Below, piece by piece: positions 21,452 through 33,298 of a stretch of 64,000 nt of DNA (the first letter of the stretch is position 1; each line of letters starts with the position of its first letter). The stretch lies in NCBI GenBank assembly GCA_018417955.1, contig JACTVC010000007.1:124001-188000 (forward strand), written 5' to 3'. Under the pieces are notes generated by a model. The model made no database searches. It was not told where the DNA came from and worked only from the letters and a program-made list of their open reading frames with translations. Source of the stretch: Laccaria trichodermophora. Taxonomy: Eukaryota > Basidiomycota > Agaricomycetes > Agaricales > Hydnangiaceae. The position numbers and the translations under genes were made by a program.

Positions 21452-23623
21452 TCAACATACAACGCATTCGTCTTTGGCTTGTTGTCTCGTTGGGCGCGCT
21501 ATATTGGCACGCTTAGTTCCCATTCGTTTCATTTCTGTCAGTCTGTTCATTGCCCTCTTGTTGCCTTGGGCTAAAGTGGAGCGATGAGTCAATACTCTAT
21601 TGATTTAGAATGCAACATACCAGCAGCTCGCATATACCATCGCTTAGCAAATTCTATGTCCTGTTTGATGCCGATACCCACTTCAGCGTAGTATCCGACC
21701 GCATACTCCGCTTTGCTCAATCCCTTGTTTGCAGCTCGTCTGGCCCATAGATAAGCTTCCGAGTCACTTTGCTTCAGCACACCTTCACTCCCAGTGAGGT
21801 ACCAACCACTGAGGGCCAACTCCGCCTCCGCGTCCCCCTTCTCCGCTGCTTTGGTGTACCACGCGATCGATCGCCTTGCGTCGACAGGACAGGTTAGAGA
21901 CCCATACTCATAGCATTGGCCCAGTTTATACTGCGAAGGAGTATACCCAAGCTGACCCGCCTGTGTGTATAAATTTTTCGCATATCCTGGATCGTAAGTA
22001 ACCAATGATCCAGCAGGTTGCTCATGCAACAAGGCAAGCTCATGCAACGCATGGGGATTTTCTTCATCTGCTTGCTCTGCTGCTCGCTTCAACCAATTTA
22101 TCGCCTCTCGCTGATTCTTAGATTCGCCTAGCAAACCTTGAAGTAAGATCATCCCAAGCTTATACATTGCAGGCGTGTCACCCAACGAGGCAGCCTTACG
22201 ATAAAAAGCTGCAGCCCTCGGTGGTTCCCTCCTTGTTCCTGCACCGATTTCATTGCACACTGCGACCCGGTAAGATGCCGCTGCGTGATTCTGCTTTGCT
22301 GCTTGCAAATATAGATGATAGGCCCTCTCGTGGTCAACTTGAAGACCAAGAGCTCCAGTGCCATAGCAGTTTGCCAAAAAGAACTGAGCCTCATCGTAGG
22401 CCTCTCCCTGGGTTGCTAAACGACGAATAACCTTCAGAGACTCTCCTATGAGCAATTCGCTATACTTTTTCGCCGTACGCTGGTCTTTAGCTGAGGCCCG
22501 TATTTTTTTCGCTGCATCGATGAGATATTTAGCGTACAGGAAATGAGCCTCGGGGTCAGGATCTGCCTTGATCCGGTGACGGTATTGATCAATATACTCC
22601 TTAGTGAACGGTGGGGCGCTTAAATCGATCGCTTTGCTCTTGTAGGTCGTCAGATTCACCGAAGCAGACGTCCCCGCCCTTTCCAAGTGTGGGCGAGGCT
22701 CAAAGTCATGGGCGTCCGGGAAGTGTGTAGCAACAGGAACTGAATAAGAATCAGGTAAAGATAGGTGACCTGAAGCGTTGGAAACCATTGTCGAAGGGGC
22801 TTGACCGTTAGCAAATGCGGTGTCAACGAAAGAATTAGATCCAATCGACGCATAAGCAGGAACAAGCGGAATGCGAGAGTTTGGAGGAGGTCCCATTCCA
22901 AGAACATCCGAAGCAGCTGCATATAGAGGATTGAAACCACTTGGTTGCACAAATGGCGACTGATGACCGAGGTTGTTAGAATCGTCGTAGGAAAACATTC
23001 CCGTATGATGAGCTTGCTGATCTTCAAACCCGTTCGAAGGCGGCCGACCATCGTATCTCGGAGAAGTATAGGCATGGGCGTGGGCGGTGGGAGGAGGAAG
23101 AGTGGTCGCATGTCTTGGTTGCAAGATGCGTTGAGAATTTGGCGATGAATGCAGTGACATTGAGGAATGGGTACGAGGAACAGGATCTAACGCATAAGAG
23201 ACATCGCTGGCGCCTCGAGGTTCTGGGTCAGATATGCGCAGAGAGGAGAAATTATCAAAGGCCGTTGTGGTATCAAATGGTTGGGGACTGGTAACATGCT
23301 CGGTGTAACGCGGTGGAAGCTGTTGAGAGGGCAACGATGGAACGGAGTGATTACTGTGGTGAACAGCAACTAGACCAAAAGAAAAGGATCGTAAGTTGCT
23401 GACAAGCCAAGATTGGCAAAGGAATGTAAAGTGGAAAATGAAAAGGCTTACAAGGTGTCGAGTCAGGAGGATAAAGATGGTCGTCGGGTATAGAACTCAG
23501 ACCAGAGCCCCAAACGGCCTGAGTGTCTGGTTGCACCGCATGGCGACGGTTTACTGAGCGCGTCGACTGCTGCGATGGCGAAGACGGGCGGAAGAGGTGC
23601 TCACTGGAACCGACAGCGGACAT
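21452..23623 (-). CDS. SKT5: Chitin synthase activator, Skt5/Chs4 family (Sel1 repeats)
   Basis: Exons 23,623-23,452, 23,369-21,621 and 21,570-21,452 give 679 residues. The N-terminal 270 residues are Ser/Pro-rich and probably disordered. About residues 280-640 are consecutive Sel1-like repeats with the family signatures LFLQAA...NHAAASYR, PHALHELALLHE and LSGWYLTG. In yeast Skt5 brings chitin synthase III to the neck. The last short exon is easy to miss, because the second exon reads through to a stop 10 codons past the donor GTATGT. With it the protein ends in CVVC, a CaaX prenylation motif as in Skt5. Tandem to Jhd1 with 105 bp between. Confidence 0.9.
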
Positions 23624-23728
23624 GGTGTCAATAGACGCGTTGTAGTCGTGTGTGGCAATGAAGGTAAACCCTGTCGAATTTATTTATTTATAACAATATC
23701 TCATTCACCACAATTTCATTGACTACAA

Positions 23729-26017
23729 TCATTCACTTATTCTCCCCGCCTCCTCCTTCCATTCCCAATCTTCCACAACACGCTCGATACGCTGCCGCTC
23801 CAGCCCCTTTCCTGTCCTTCGCACCTTTACCACAACATCCCTTCGACTTTGAACACTTGCTTCTTCCCCATCTTGTCCATCATCAACGTCCCCAAGCCAC
23901 CGTTCAGTCCACTCTTCGCCCTCTGTGGGCTTATGACCCGTTGTTTTGCGTCTTTCTCCCTCCTCGCTAGTCTTACTCAAGGCATCCCAGACTTTTGGCT
24001 TGAAGTTTTTGAAGGGTGCCTCTGCTGTAAAGTCTTCGGATTGCCCTCGCTTGCGTTTCGCACCGTTTGAGGGGAAGATATTTGTGACATCTTTCGAGCT
24101 CTCATCGTCGCTTGATGATCCTGCAGCTAGCCTCGCCCTCCATCGTAGCTCCCTCGCCATCGCAGGCCCATCCTTTACGCGATCGACTGGTATTTGATCT
24201 TTAACCTCCTTCTTCACTTGTTCTGAACCCTGCTCAAGTGCCCGAGCTTCTGACACTAAAAAGTCTGCTAGCGCCTGGATTCCTGCGAGGATTCGTGGAG
24301 AAAAAATCCCCATCGAATGCGCTTTTAAATCCCGGAGGTATTTATCACCCACATACCAGCATAGTCTAGGTAATTCAATTAACTCTATGCATCGGACAAC
24401 AAAAAAGCATTCGCGCTGACCGAGAAAACATCGGGAATCGAAATTTTTTTGGCACTTGTGTGGCAATCTCAATGTTCCTGACTTTTATTTCTAGATAAAA
24501 AAAAAGTTGTTAGTGTTGGTCTTCAACGCCAGTTATCAACGTGCTTACGCGTTGACACATTATATGTGTGTAGAAAGTTCCCACCAAAAACCAATGTGTC
24601 AACCGGAGTGTACTGGTAAATGTTTAGTCCTTCCTATTCAATCTTGCATCTCAGAGTACGCACGACAGCATGTATCCACCCAGCTGGAATTATCATAGTA
24701 TTCCCTTGCGTGAGTACGACCTTGAATACTTCATCTACAAGATCTCCTAGCCAAGACTGGTATTGAAGCTCGCTTCCAGACCAACGTTCATATGCAGCCA
24801 AGTTGGCAGTGGTGGGCTTTATGAAGTAAAATACCTACCTTTGAACGTGAGTGGTAGCTACAACGACTATGGAAGCCAGTTCCTACCTTTGACCCCTGAA
24901 GTATATGGTAGTAAACTGAAGAACCTGCAAAATCGATGTGCCAATCCTGTCTTATATTAAACAACCATAAGAGTGAGTCGTCAAAAATCACGCACCGTCC
25001 AGGCTCTTGCGACGCCCATGAGGCAATAAAGCTGAACCTTCGGATACATATGGCTGCCTTTCCTTGTGCTCGGCCAAAAGTTCTCCACCCAATCCAAATC
25101 CCTCACAAATTTTGGTGGTAAGACCAAGTCAGATATTTTAGTGCCCGAAACCTCCAGCGAAATCACGTTGAAAATCTTCTCTCGCTTTGAAGGCTCCATT
25201 TCAAAGTAATCCGCCCATTTGCCCAAGGTCCATCCCTGAGCCGTGGTCTGAGACGCGACATCTTTTTTAGCGAATCAATCATCACATTTATTAAAAGGGA
25301 ATAGTTCATGTACATACCTATAACTTCTAGCGGTGTACTCTCTCCAATAAGGTCCGCAACGTCGTCAACGGTGAAATCCTTGGGTGGCATCTTCATCCCC
25401 AAACCTTCCGGCCGTTCTACGATGATAGGCGCAAGCATGGCTTCGTCATCATCCTCCAACCACTCCAAATTGATCTCACTCCCTTCCATACGTTTGAAAG
25501 GAGCGTCTCGTATTTCCTTTCCCTCAAGCAGTCGCATCCAACGATTAGGATCAGAACCCAGCCCCGAATTAAGATTTGCGTAATCGCGTTGCGTTTTCTT
25601 TCGAGATGACTTTCGAGCAGGAATCTTGACAGTAATCTGCCTCGTCTGGTCTGCGCCGATACAAGACTGACAATACCTAGCGGTGAAACAGTGCTTAGTG
25701 GGATTGGCAGAGTCACCTCATGAGCATAGTCACCATTTAGCAATATTATTTACATCTTCGCCATTTCCTGCACACCTCCAATGATACCAAGTCTTGCAAC
25801 TGTCGCATTCAATCCAGCTTTCCTTGCGATAATTGTGCTCTCTGGATTCCGGAGTGCAAGCTGGACAATCGAGCGACTCATCGTTTACGCTGGGGTGTCC
25901 AGAGGTTACATCCGGAGTATTAGACCTTGTTGACAACGGAGAGTTTTCTGGAGACTTTGGTTTGGAACCAGCGGCAGCAGCAGAAGTGCGAGTTGAGCGT
26001 CGCTGCCCTCGTGCCAT
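23729..26017 (-). CDS. JHD1: JmjC histone demethylase Jhd1 (PHD + JmjC)
   Basis: Eight exons (26,017-25,734, 25,676-25,318, 25,261-24,996, 24,946-24,887, 24,834-24,664, 24,612-24,549, 24,490-24,421, 24,365-23,729) give 636 residues in one frame. An N-terminal PHD finger (CPAC...[11 protein letters not shown]...WYCQSC) is followed by a JmjC domain with the iron ligands in [13 protein letters not shown] and GWIHAV, plus the KDM2/Jhd1 signatures LYCLMGV, GGNFLH and [10 protein letters not shown]. The family removes methyl groups from H3K36 using iron and 2-oxoglutarate. The C-terminal 190 residues are charged and low in complexity. The start codon lies only 73 bp below the PGK stop. Confidence 0.93.
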
Positions 26018-26090
26018 AACTAGCGTGCAGCAGAGAGTTCACTTTCATTTACATAATCTAGTATTTATTTATTCATAATTTCACAACGAG

Positions 26091-27722
26091 TCACGCTTCC
26101 TTTTCACTCAAGGCAGCAACACCTGGCAAAATCTGAAAAGGATGCAATATCAGCGACCCACTAGCTTTGAAAAAACACTTGATTCATACTTTGCCCTCGA
26201 GGAGTTCAAGACTCGCTCCTCCACCAGTGCTCACATGACTGAGCTTGTCTTCGTCTCCGTGCTGAGCTACCACGGTCGCGGTGTCGCCACCCCCAACGAT
26301 GACAACTGAGCCGTTCTTGACTACTTGAACTGCGGCTTCAAGGAGCGACGTAGAACCTTCTGCAAATGCCGGGAACTCAAAAACACCTGGAGGCCTTGAA
26401 GAGTAGGGTTATTCAAACGTTAAGGAAACGGCAGTATCACAAACCCGTTCCAGAGGATCGTCTTGGCTTTCAAAACCGTCGATCGGAATAGTTCGCGGCT
26501 TTTAGGTCCAGCGTCAAGGCCCATCCAATCATCTGGAATGCCTTCCGCATCTGTTGCAATACCGGTCTAATACTGCTGAGCACCAAGTCTGAAATATATC
26601 CGCATGTCCTCTCACCTTTGCATCCTTAGCGAATTTATCCGCCGTAACATAATCCACCGGGAAGACTAACTCGACATTGTTCCTTTGAGCCTTTTCGACC
26701 AGAACGGACACCTTCTCTGAACCAGGTTCGTCGAACAGAGATTTTCCGATCTATGAGAGCGCGAATCCTTTGATATCTCTTCCTTTTCAGTCAGCTGCGA
26801 ACTTACTGATACATTCTCCAGTGTCTTCTTGAACGTAAACGCCATCCCCCCGCAAATAATAAGCGAGTTAACCTAAAGATCTTACTTGAAACGAAACGAA
26901 GAGCAAGCCCAACAAAAAAAATGACCTTATCCAACATGTTGTCAATCAACTGGATCTTATCGGAGACCTTTGCGCCCCCAAGAATAGCGAGGAATGGGCG
27001 TTCCGGATTTTCGAGTGCTTTGGCAAAATATTCCAGTTCCTTCTTCACTAGAAAACCAGCTGCTCTCTGAGTTAACCCTACCCCGACCATGCTAGAGTGT
27101 GCACGGTGAGCGGTCCCAAACGCATCGTTGATGTAAACATCGCCAAGTTTCGTGAGATCCTCACGAAACCTAGCTACCGCGTCTGGATTGGCCTTCGTCT
27201 TTGACCCATCCTTGTTTTTGACAGAGCCCTCTTCTTCGATGTGGAAACGCAAGTTTTCCAGCAAAACTACCGATCCAGCAGGAGCGTCATCGATCGACTT
27301 GTTCACATCTGGACCAACACAATCGGAGAGGAAAATGACGGATTTTTTTAGCAGCTGCTCAAGCTCTGCAGCGACAGGCTTTAAGGAATATTTTTCAATG
27401 ACCTTGCCATCGGGCCTCCCCAGATGGGACATGAGGATGGTGGCCTTGGCGCCTGGGAGAGGGCACTGAGAACAAAGCTGGTGATTGAGAACGGTATGGA
27501 CTAACCATGATCCAAAGAATATTGAATGGTTGGCAAGGCAGCAACGATGCGCTAGAGGGGCACCTAATTTATTGTTGACTGATAGTGAGGAGACAGAGCA
27601 AGGCATACGGCATTGTTTGTTATCTTGCCATCTTGAAGAGGAACATTGAAATCAACACGGATAAGGACGCGCTTGCCGTTGAGGTCGAGGTCGGTTATAG
27701 AGAGCTTGTTTGACAGGGACAT
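26091..27722 (-). CDS. PGK1: Phosphoglycerate kinase
   Basis: Eight exons (27,722-27,609, 27,551-27,506, 27,452-26,926, 26,872-26,807, 26,750-26,616, 26,566-26,445, 26,394-26,190, 26,132-26,091) give 418 residues, the usual length. Signatures are [57 protein letters not shown] and the nucleotide loop GGGDTAT...STGGGASLE. It makes ATP from 1,3-bisphosphoglycerate in glycolysis. The start was chosen at [14 protein letters not shown], matching the family. Divergent to the next gene, with 125 bp between start codons. Confidence 0.97.
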
Positions 27723-27847
27723 GGTGGTAGGAAAGGAACGGAGATGCGAAAGCTGGTCGCGATTTCCGAGTTCTTATATCTATCTATCTTATCACTCCGT
27801 TCCGCTATGGGGGTTAGGGTTTGCCTGGTTTGCCAAATACTGCCATC

Positions 27848-28615
27848 ATGTCCGACAATAATACCCTAGGTCTCGATTTCACTCAGCCAGAGTCACCAGA
27901 TTCAACCGACAACGACCCAGAGACAAAAACAGAGACAACCCCTTCAAAAGACAAGAAAAAGCCTTATGTTAATCCCGAGCGTGTCAAGACTGGTGGCAGC
28001 CAACGAGTATGCTTTCGTGCCGCCACGTTATAACCAGTCTCTCAAATCATCTCAAGGACAAGCTCAGTGAAGAAGCCCTTGCAGAACGCATGGCACGTAT
28101 ACGAGAACAGAATGAAAAAATAAAACAGAGAAGAATGGTGATTTACCTACTTCTCCCATGAGTTCCCTCTCTTATTTCCTACTGCTCAGGATGTGAAAGC
28201 CGACGAAGATGCCTTCCGGAAAACTCAGGAATTAGAGAGAGTAAAAACGGCTCACAATCGCAAGGTCCAAGAAGACGTGGATCGCGCTCGTGAACAAAAC
28301 GCGAAGCGCAAGATGGATAAAGTGCAGAGTCGCGAGTGGGACTCTGGCAAGCCAACGATTGCCCAGAAAGGCAAAAAGGCTCAAACTGAAGGGACTCCGG
28401 CAAGTACAGCTCAAGATGCGCTTCCGACTGGAGAAAACGCTAGTGTAGGTGTGAGTGGATGGACCCGAGGTGGTTCTCCTCAGGGTTCTAGAGGAAGGGG
28501 CAGAGGTAGAGGTGGGCTAAACGCACCGCGGCGAGATCTTGGAAAAGCTCATGTCCACTCCATCGACACGCCTTCCACCTTAAACTTTGAGACCGTTACC
28601 AGCAGCACTACGTGA
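27848..28615 (+). CDS. Conserved RGG-type hypothetical protein
   Basis: Exons 27,848-28,006, 28,057-28,137 and 28,190-28,615 give 221 residues. The N-terminus is acidic, Thr/Pro/Asp-rich. A charged coiled-coil segment (about residues 55-125, rich in E, R, K and Q) follows YVNPERVKTGG, and the C-terminal third has an RGRGRGRGG box typical of RNA binding. I recognise no named family; the helix pattern weakly recalls CCDC9-type proteins. Splice joins all have GT and AG and keep the frame. It shares a 125-bp promoter with PGK. Confidence 0.75.
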
Positions 28616-29139
28616 TCATTTTTAGGAACGTCTTTTGACTCAAGTATACCACCTTGTATTCTCTATCTACTTAAATGCGGTGCTATTTCATCGTTCAACA
28701 CTCCCCAGAACTATTCGTGTCTTCTGCCGATTAGCTTGACCGTTCATCTTGAGGAGGTACACTTGGCAGAAAAGAATGAACTTCACGAGCAGGCGACAGG
28801 TCCCCAAAGTTCGTTTGGCAGCGTGAGCGATGAGTCGTAAATGTCGAAAGGCCAGATATTATTGGATGGGAATGGATGGGGCTGCAATAATGGTCGAATT
28901 TTGGTGTCTAGCGTAGTCCATTGAGACGGGATGTTGCTCGCTTTGTGGGCTGAGTCAGATCGCCCGCTTTTGAAAAATTTGGTGGCCTCCAGCCTCCTTT
29001 TTTAATGGTGCAATTGTTGGACCCCTCAAACCAGGAAAATGAGGGCTTTCCGTGCGGAATGATAATCTCCGAGTACAAGTGATCCCGCGGGTATGTCAAG
29101 AGGACGAGATAGAGTGGGATCCACACAGTTAATCAGCAC
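28616..29139. other. Convergent intergenic region
   Basis: It lies between the 3' ends of the RGG-type gene (+) and the coiled-coil gene (-). It contains one 72-codon minus-strand frame (28,908-29,126) that I do not support as a gene. No tRNA-like B box or repeat is seen. Confidence 0.4.
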
Positions 29140-29904
29140 CTAGACAGCTCTGAGATATTGACGACGTCGGGCAATCAGCATTTTGAGGGCGGTCCGGCGG
29201 TCCGGTGTCAGGTTAGACTCGCAAATAGATGAAATGTTGGACGCGGACGGTGTGACAGCCTCCAGGTGTTGGCTATCCATTTTCGCCAAGTGCTTCCAAA
29301 ATCTAGCTACTTTCTTGCTCTTACGAAGTTCCTTACGAGTGTCCAGGGTCATTCGAAGAGCAGAAGCTTATTGCCGTGGAGAGTTATAAACCAGGAGGGA
29401 AGGAGTCACTTTTGTCCAAATGTTGCCTGGGATGACGGCAGCCTCCTGAATGGCATCTATTATCTGCATTTCTAATTTCTGGCCATCTTGAAATGACCCT
29501 TCAATGAGCGTAGTTAGGCCGAGCCGGGTCATAATGGCAAATACGTTGTCGAAAGTGGCTTGTAGCTGCTCGAGATTCTTGTTGTCCGCCGCTGCATGGT
29601 TTCTGCGAAAGCTTAGGAGGTCTTCGCGAGTGGCCTTGAGGACAGCTTCCACTTTAGCATATTCCAACGCCCAGCCAGTGTTGGCGTCCCTAAGACGACG
29701 ATTTTGAATGTCAAGATCGAGAAGACGCAAATTTAGAGCTGTTTTGGTTGAATTCGCCGCTGCCACTGTGGTTGTCAACGATGAACCGGGGTTGTCTGGA
29801 GAAATACAAGGGTCCCTTGAGAAGCTATAGGTTTCTCCCTGAGCAAGAAATGTTTCTGACTTTGTCCTACGATGACGGAAAGTCAAAGACTTGAGAAAGC
29901 GCAT
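29140..29904 (-). CDS. Hypothetical coiled-coil protein, with an in-frame stop or hidden intron
   Basis: A long frame from the start at 29,904 runs 178 codons with heptad-like helices (LRLLDLDIQNRRLRD...; LKATREDLLSF) and stops at TAA (about 29,370). The same frame continues directly after it for 73 codons with ELRKSKKVARFWKHL and ends at 29,140. Either a 78-nt intron removes the stop (29,409-29,332, donor A/GTGACT, weak acceptor, 228 residues in total), or the gene carries a nonsense change. Function unknown. Its start is 32 bp from the duplication flanking the MITE at 29,946-30,587. Confidence 0.65.
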
Positions 29905-29945
29905 GCTGGTGGGAGATTGGGATTAAGCAAGGATTAAGGTTGACT

Positions 29946-30587
29946 AGCTTGCGCACCTCAACCCCTCCCCGGACACGTCACATGACCTAACACGTGTAAG
30001 ATACGGTCACATGTACACATTGATTTTAACTTCTAAGTGCACAAAACAGGCCGCGTACAGTTCATAATGGTATTTATCAATGAAAAGAGATATTCTACAC
30101 CTTCTTGGAAGCACACAGTTCAAATGAATCTTTCCACCTGGGTCAACATATAAAACCTGTGACAAATCAATGTCAAATGCCGCAACAGCGGCAAGCTTCG
30201 TAAACAGAGGAAGTGGGAAAGAGAAAAAGAGGAGGTTCACATCGGCAGGTCCACTTTTGGCTTGCAAAAAAGTGTCTCAGCCGTCAAATTAGATTCAATT
30301 CAAGGCAGGAAGCGTCGCCCAGAAGCTCAACGATATTTTATTAGGCACGTGCACAAACAGATTAAACGCACTCTGTCACTCTGTCACTCTACTAGTACTA
30401 CGTAGTACGATCGCTTGTGCATAACCCTACCCAACTCGCTCTACTCATGTACACACACTAACTCTTCTTACCAAGGTGTATAGGCTTCGTCAAAATGTCG
30501 TTTAAGTGTAAGATTCATCTTTAGATTATCGATAAGATGTTGATACATCACGTGACGTGTCCGGGGTGGGGTTGAGGTGCGCAAGCT
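29946..30587. mobile_element. MITE, 642 bp, 40-bp TIRs, in a divergent promoter
   Basis: The first 40 bases, beginning AGCTTGCGCACCTCAACCCC, match the reverse complement of the last 40 with two mismatches. A perfect 9-bp direct repeat AGGTTGACT flanks it (29,937-29,945 and 30,588-30,596), the duplication size of MULE-type elements. The interior has no transposase; the 86-codon frame at 30,007-30,267 looks random. It fills most of the 762 bp between the start codons of the coiled-coil gene and SDA1, so it must carry or displace their promoters. Confidence 0.9.
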
Positions 30588-30666
30588 AGGTTGACTGGGC
30601 TGACACTTCTTATTATCAATTTATTATATAATAAATTTCATTTTTTTTTCCTTCCCTCCATCCAGT

Positions 30667-33289
30667 ATGGGTCGGGGCGTTCTTCTCACCTCAAATCTTC
30701 CTCAGCTTCAAAATTTAATCAAAAGAGATCCTATCTCCTACAAGGAAGAGTTCCTTCAGCAATGGAATCATTACGATAGCATCCGCCAGATATTCAAAAT
30801 TAATCCCGATGAGCAGGCACAACATTTCAAAGAACTCATCGCTTTTATCTCCCAGGTGCGCTGATGAGCAACGCTTTGCAAACACACACTCAATTTCTTC
30901 AGGTTGCAACATGTTATCCGAAAGAAACAGCAGATTTTCCCTCCCACATCTCTATTTTGCTGTTGGAAAACTACGGCGTTTTCTCCTCTGATACTCGTAA
31001 GGCTCTTGTCCAAAACCTGGTCATGCTTCGAAATAAAGATGTAATCACCTCAATTGAGTGAGTCTTCCCTTTCACTAACACACCGGTTTCCTCTCATCGC
31101 TCTTCTAGGCTCTTGAAAACTTTGTTTCCTCTTCTCCCACAAACCACCTCCTCAACATTACGATCCTTCATACGCAAAACTATCCTCTCAGATATAAGGG
31201 TAGCAAATATTCGCTCTCGAAACCATAATTTGAATCGGGCCGTACAGGCCATGTTATTTAGCATGGTCGAGCGAGGTATGGCAGGGGAGGTTGTTGGAGA
31301 CAAGGGAAAGCTACGTGTTTCCAATGAACCCACTTCCGACCGGGGCGCACATAACGGAGAGGAGGCAATGTGGGCCGTAATCCTCACGAAAGAACTTTGG
31401 AAAAAAGATGTATGGTTCGTGCCTCCCTCTTTTATATCTTATCTTTTTCACTCTATTTAAATAGGAAAGATGCCAAGTCAGTCTCGATTATTTCACAGGG
31501 ATGCTTTCATCCCGTCATCAAGGTGCAAAGTGCATCTATATTTTTTTTTCTCGGGGATGATAAGGAGAGTGAAGATTCTGATCAAGAAGACGTTAGTTCA
31601 TCCCCGCTGCATGCCAAATATTTACCAACCATAATACAGGATGTTGATGTTCGCGCCATGCACCATCGTCGAGAAATAAACAAAAAGACCAGGAGCGGTG
31701 ATAAGAAACTTCGAAAGCAGCTGAAAACTGCTAAAAAGGTTAGAAGGCCTCATTTATCCCTCAACCACAACGCTAATTTTGCCGCCAAAGAAAAAGTATG
31801 ATAAACCTGCGATGACAGCAAACTTTTCTGCCATCCAACTGCTGCACGATCCTCAAAGCTTTGCCGAGAAACTATACAACATCCTCAATAGATTTGATAA
31901 GCGATTTTCACTGGATCACAAAATTCTTATTATGCAACTCCTTTCACGCGTTATGGGAGCCCATAAATTGTGTGTTTTGGGCTTCTATACTTACGTTGTC
32001 AAATTTCTCGCACACAGGCAACTTCGGGTCCCTTCGATACTTGTTGCCCTCGCCCAATCAGTACATGACCTAACCCCACCAGACGCTATTACACCTATTG
32101 TCCGTAAACTTGCTCAAGACTTTGTCCATCCAGGTGTGGCGAACGGAGTAATCACCGCTGGGCTTAATGCAATCCGAGAAGTTTGTCGAAGACAACCCTG
32201 GTCTATGGAAGAAGACCTGTTAGGGGATTTGATCGAGTACAGAAAAAGCCGAGACAAAGCGGTAGTTGCTGGTGCACGAGGGTTGCTGAAACTATACCGT
32301 GAAGTCAATCCTAGCATGTTGAAGAGGCGAGAGAGAGTAGGATTTTTTGAATGCAAACGATGATGTTCTCGCTAACTGACCATCTAGGGCAAAGACGCCA
32401 GTATGGGCTTAGCATCCGGACACCAACCTCTGCCATATGGACACACGTCTGAAGCAGCGGTCGATATCGAGGGTCTGTCGGTTTGTTAGCTTTCCAATAT
32501 TGCACTCGCAACGTCACTAACACTCGAGCAGCTCCTGGAGGATCATCTTAAGAAACTGCGAGAAGAGGAGGGCCTTACCTCAGAAGACGATCCTGCGGCT
32601 TGGCAGAAATGGGAAATCGAATCGGACTCTTCGTCAGATGACGCCTCGGATGGATGGATAAATGTTGATGATGATGGCGATGACAATTTCGCCATTAGTG
32701 ACAGTGACGACGAACTTGAGAAGTCTGATGAACCTCCACCTGCGGTTGCTCCCAGGACGTCTACCTTGGCAACTTCTAAGGGATGACTACAACTTTTGTG
32801 TTCTCTCATCAAGCTAACTCACGACTATTCCTCTAGATCCTAACTCCTGCAGACTTTGCCCTTCTCAACGATTTACGCATACAAGCTGCGAAAACTGCAG
32901 TCGGGAGTGGGGGCGGATCCCAAGCGAAACGCAAGCTTGCGGCTTTGGAAGCTGGCCACAGTATTCTGCCCCCAGATCGCCAACTCCAGGATACGTTCGT
33001 TTCCGAAAACGATATCCTCGGTCCACGGAAAAAGGCCAAGGCCGATTATGCAGAGAGGATGGCATCCATACAAAAAGGACGGGAGGGACGAGATAAATTT
33101 GGATCTCACAAAGGAAAACAAAACAAATCCGTGCCTAGCAGCTCAACCAATCGAGAAAAGGCGAGGAACAAGCCTATTATGATGGTGTTGAGCAGTGGAT
33201 TCGTTCGTAGTAAGAAAAAGGCATCTTTACGAGAAAAGCAACAGAAACTACGAGCCCATATTAATCGGTCCAAAAAGTCGCGTCATTGA
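30667..33289 (+). CDS. SDA1: Ribosome biogenesis protein SDA1
   Basis: Eight exons (30,667-30,855, 30,903-31,057, 31,109-31,414, 31,465-31,738, 31,791-32,336, 32,388-32,480, 32,532-32,780, 32,837-33,289) give 754 residues. The N-terminal NUC130/133-type region starts [16 protein letters not shown] and includes [10 protein letters not shown]. The central SDA1 domain has [25 protein letters not shown] and [14 protein letters not shown]. An acidic stretch precedes the basic tail [12 protein letters not shown]...[14 protein letters not shown]. It is needed for 60S subunit assembly in the nucleus. The intron at 32,781 starts with GG, not GT. The stop is 9 bp from the stop of the next gene. Confidence 0.93.
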
Positions 33290-33298
33290 ATACACTTC

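Noticed and set aside
30007..30267. 86-codon frame in the MITE
   Set aside because: It lies wholly inside the element and has no known domain or conservation argument.
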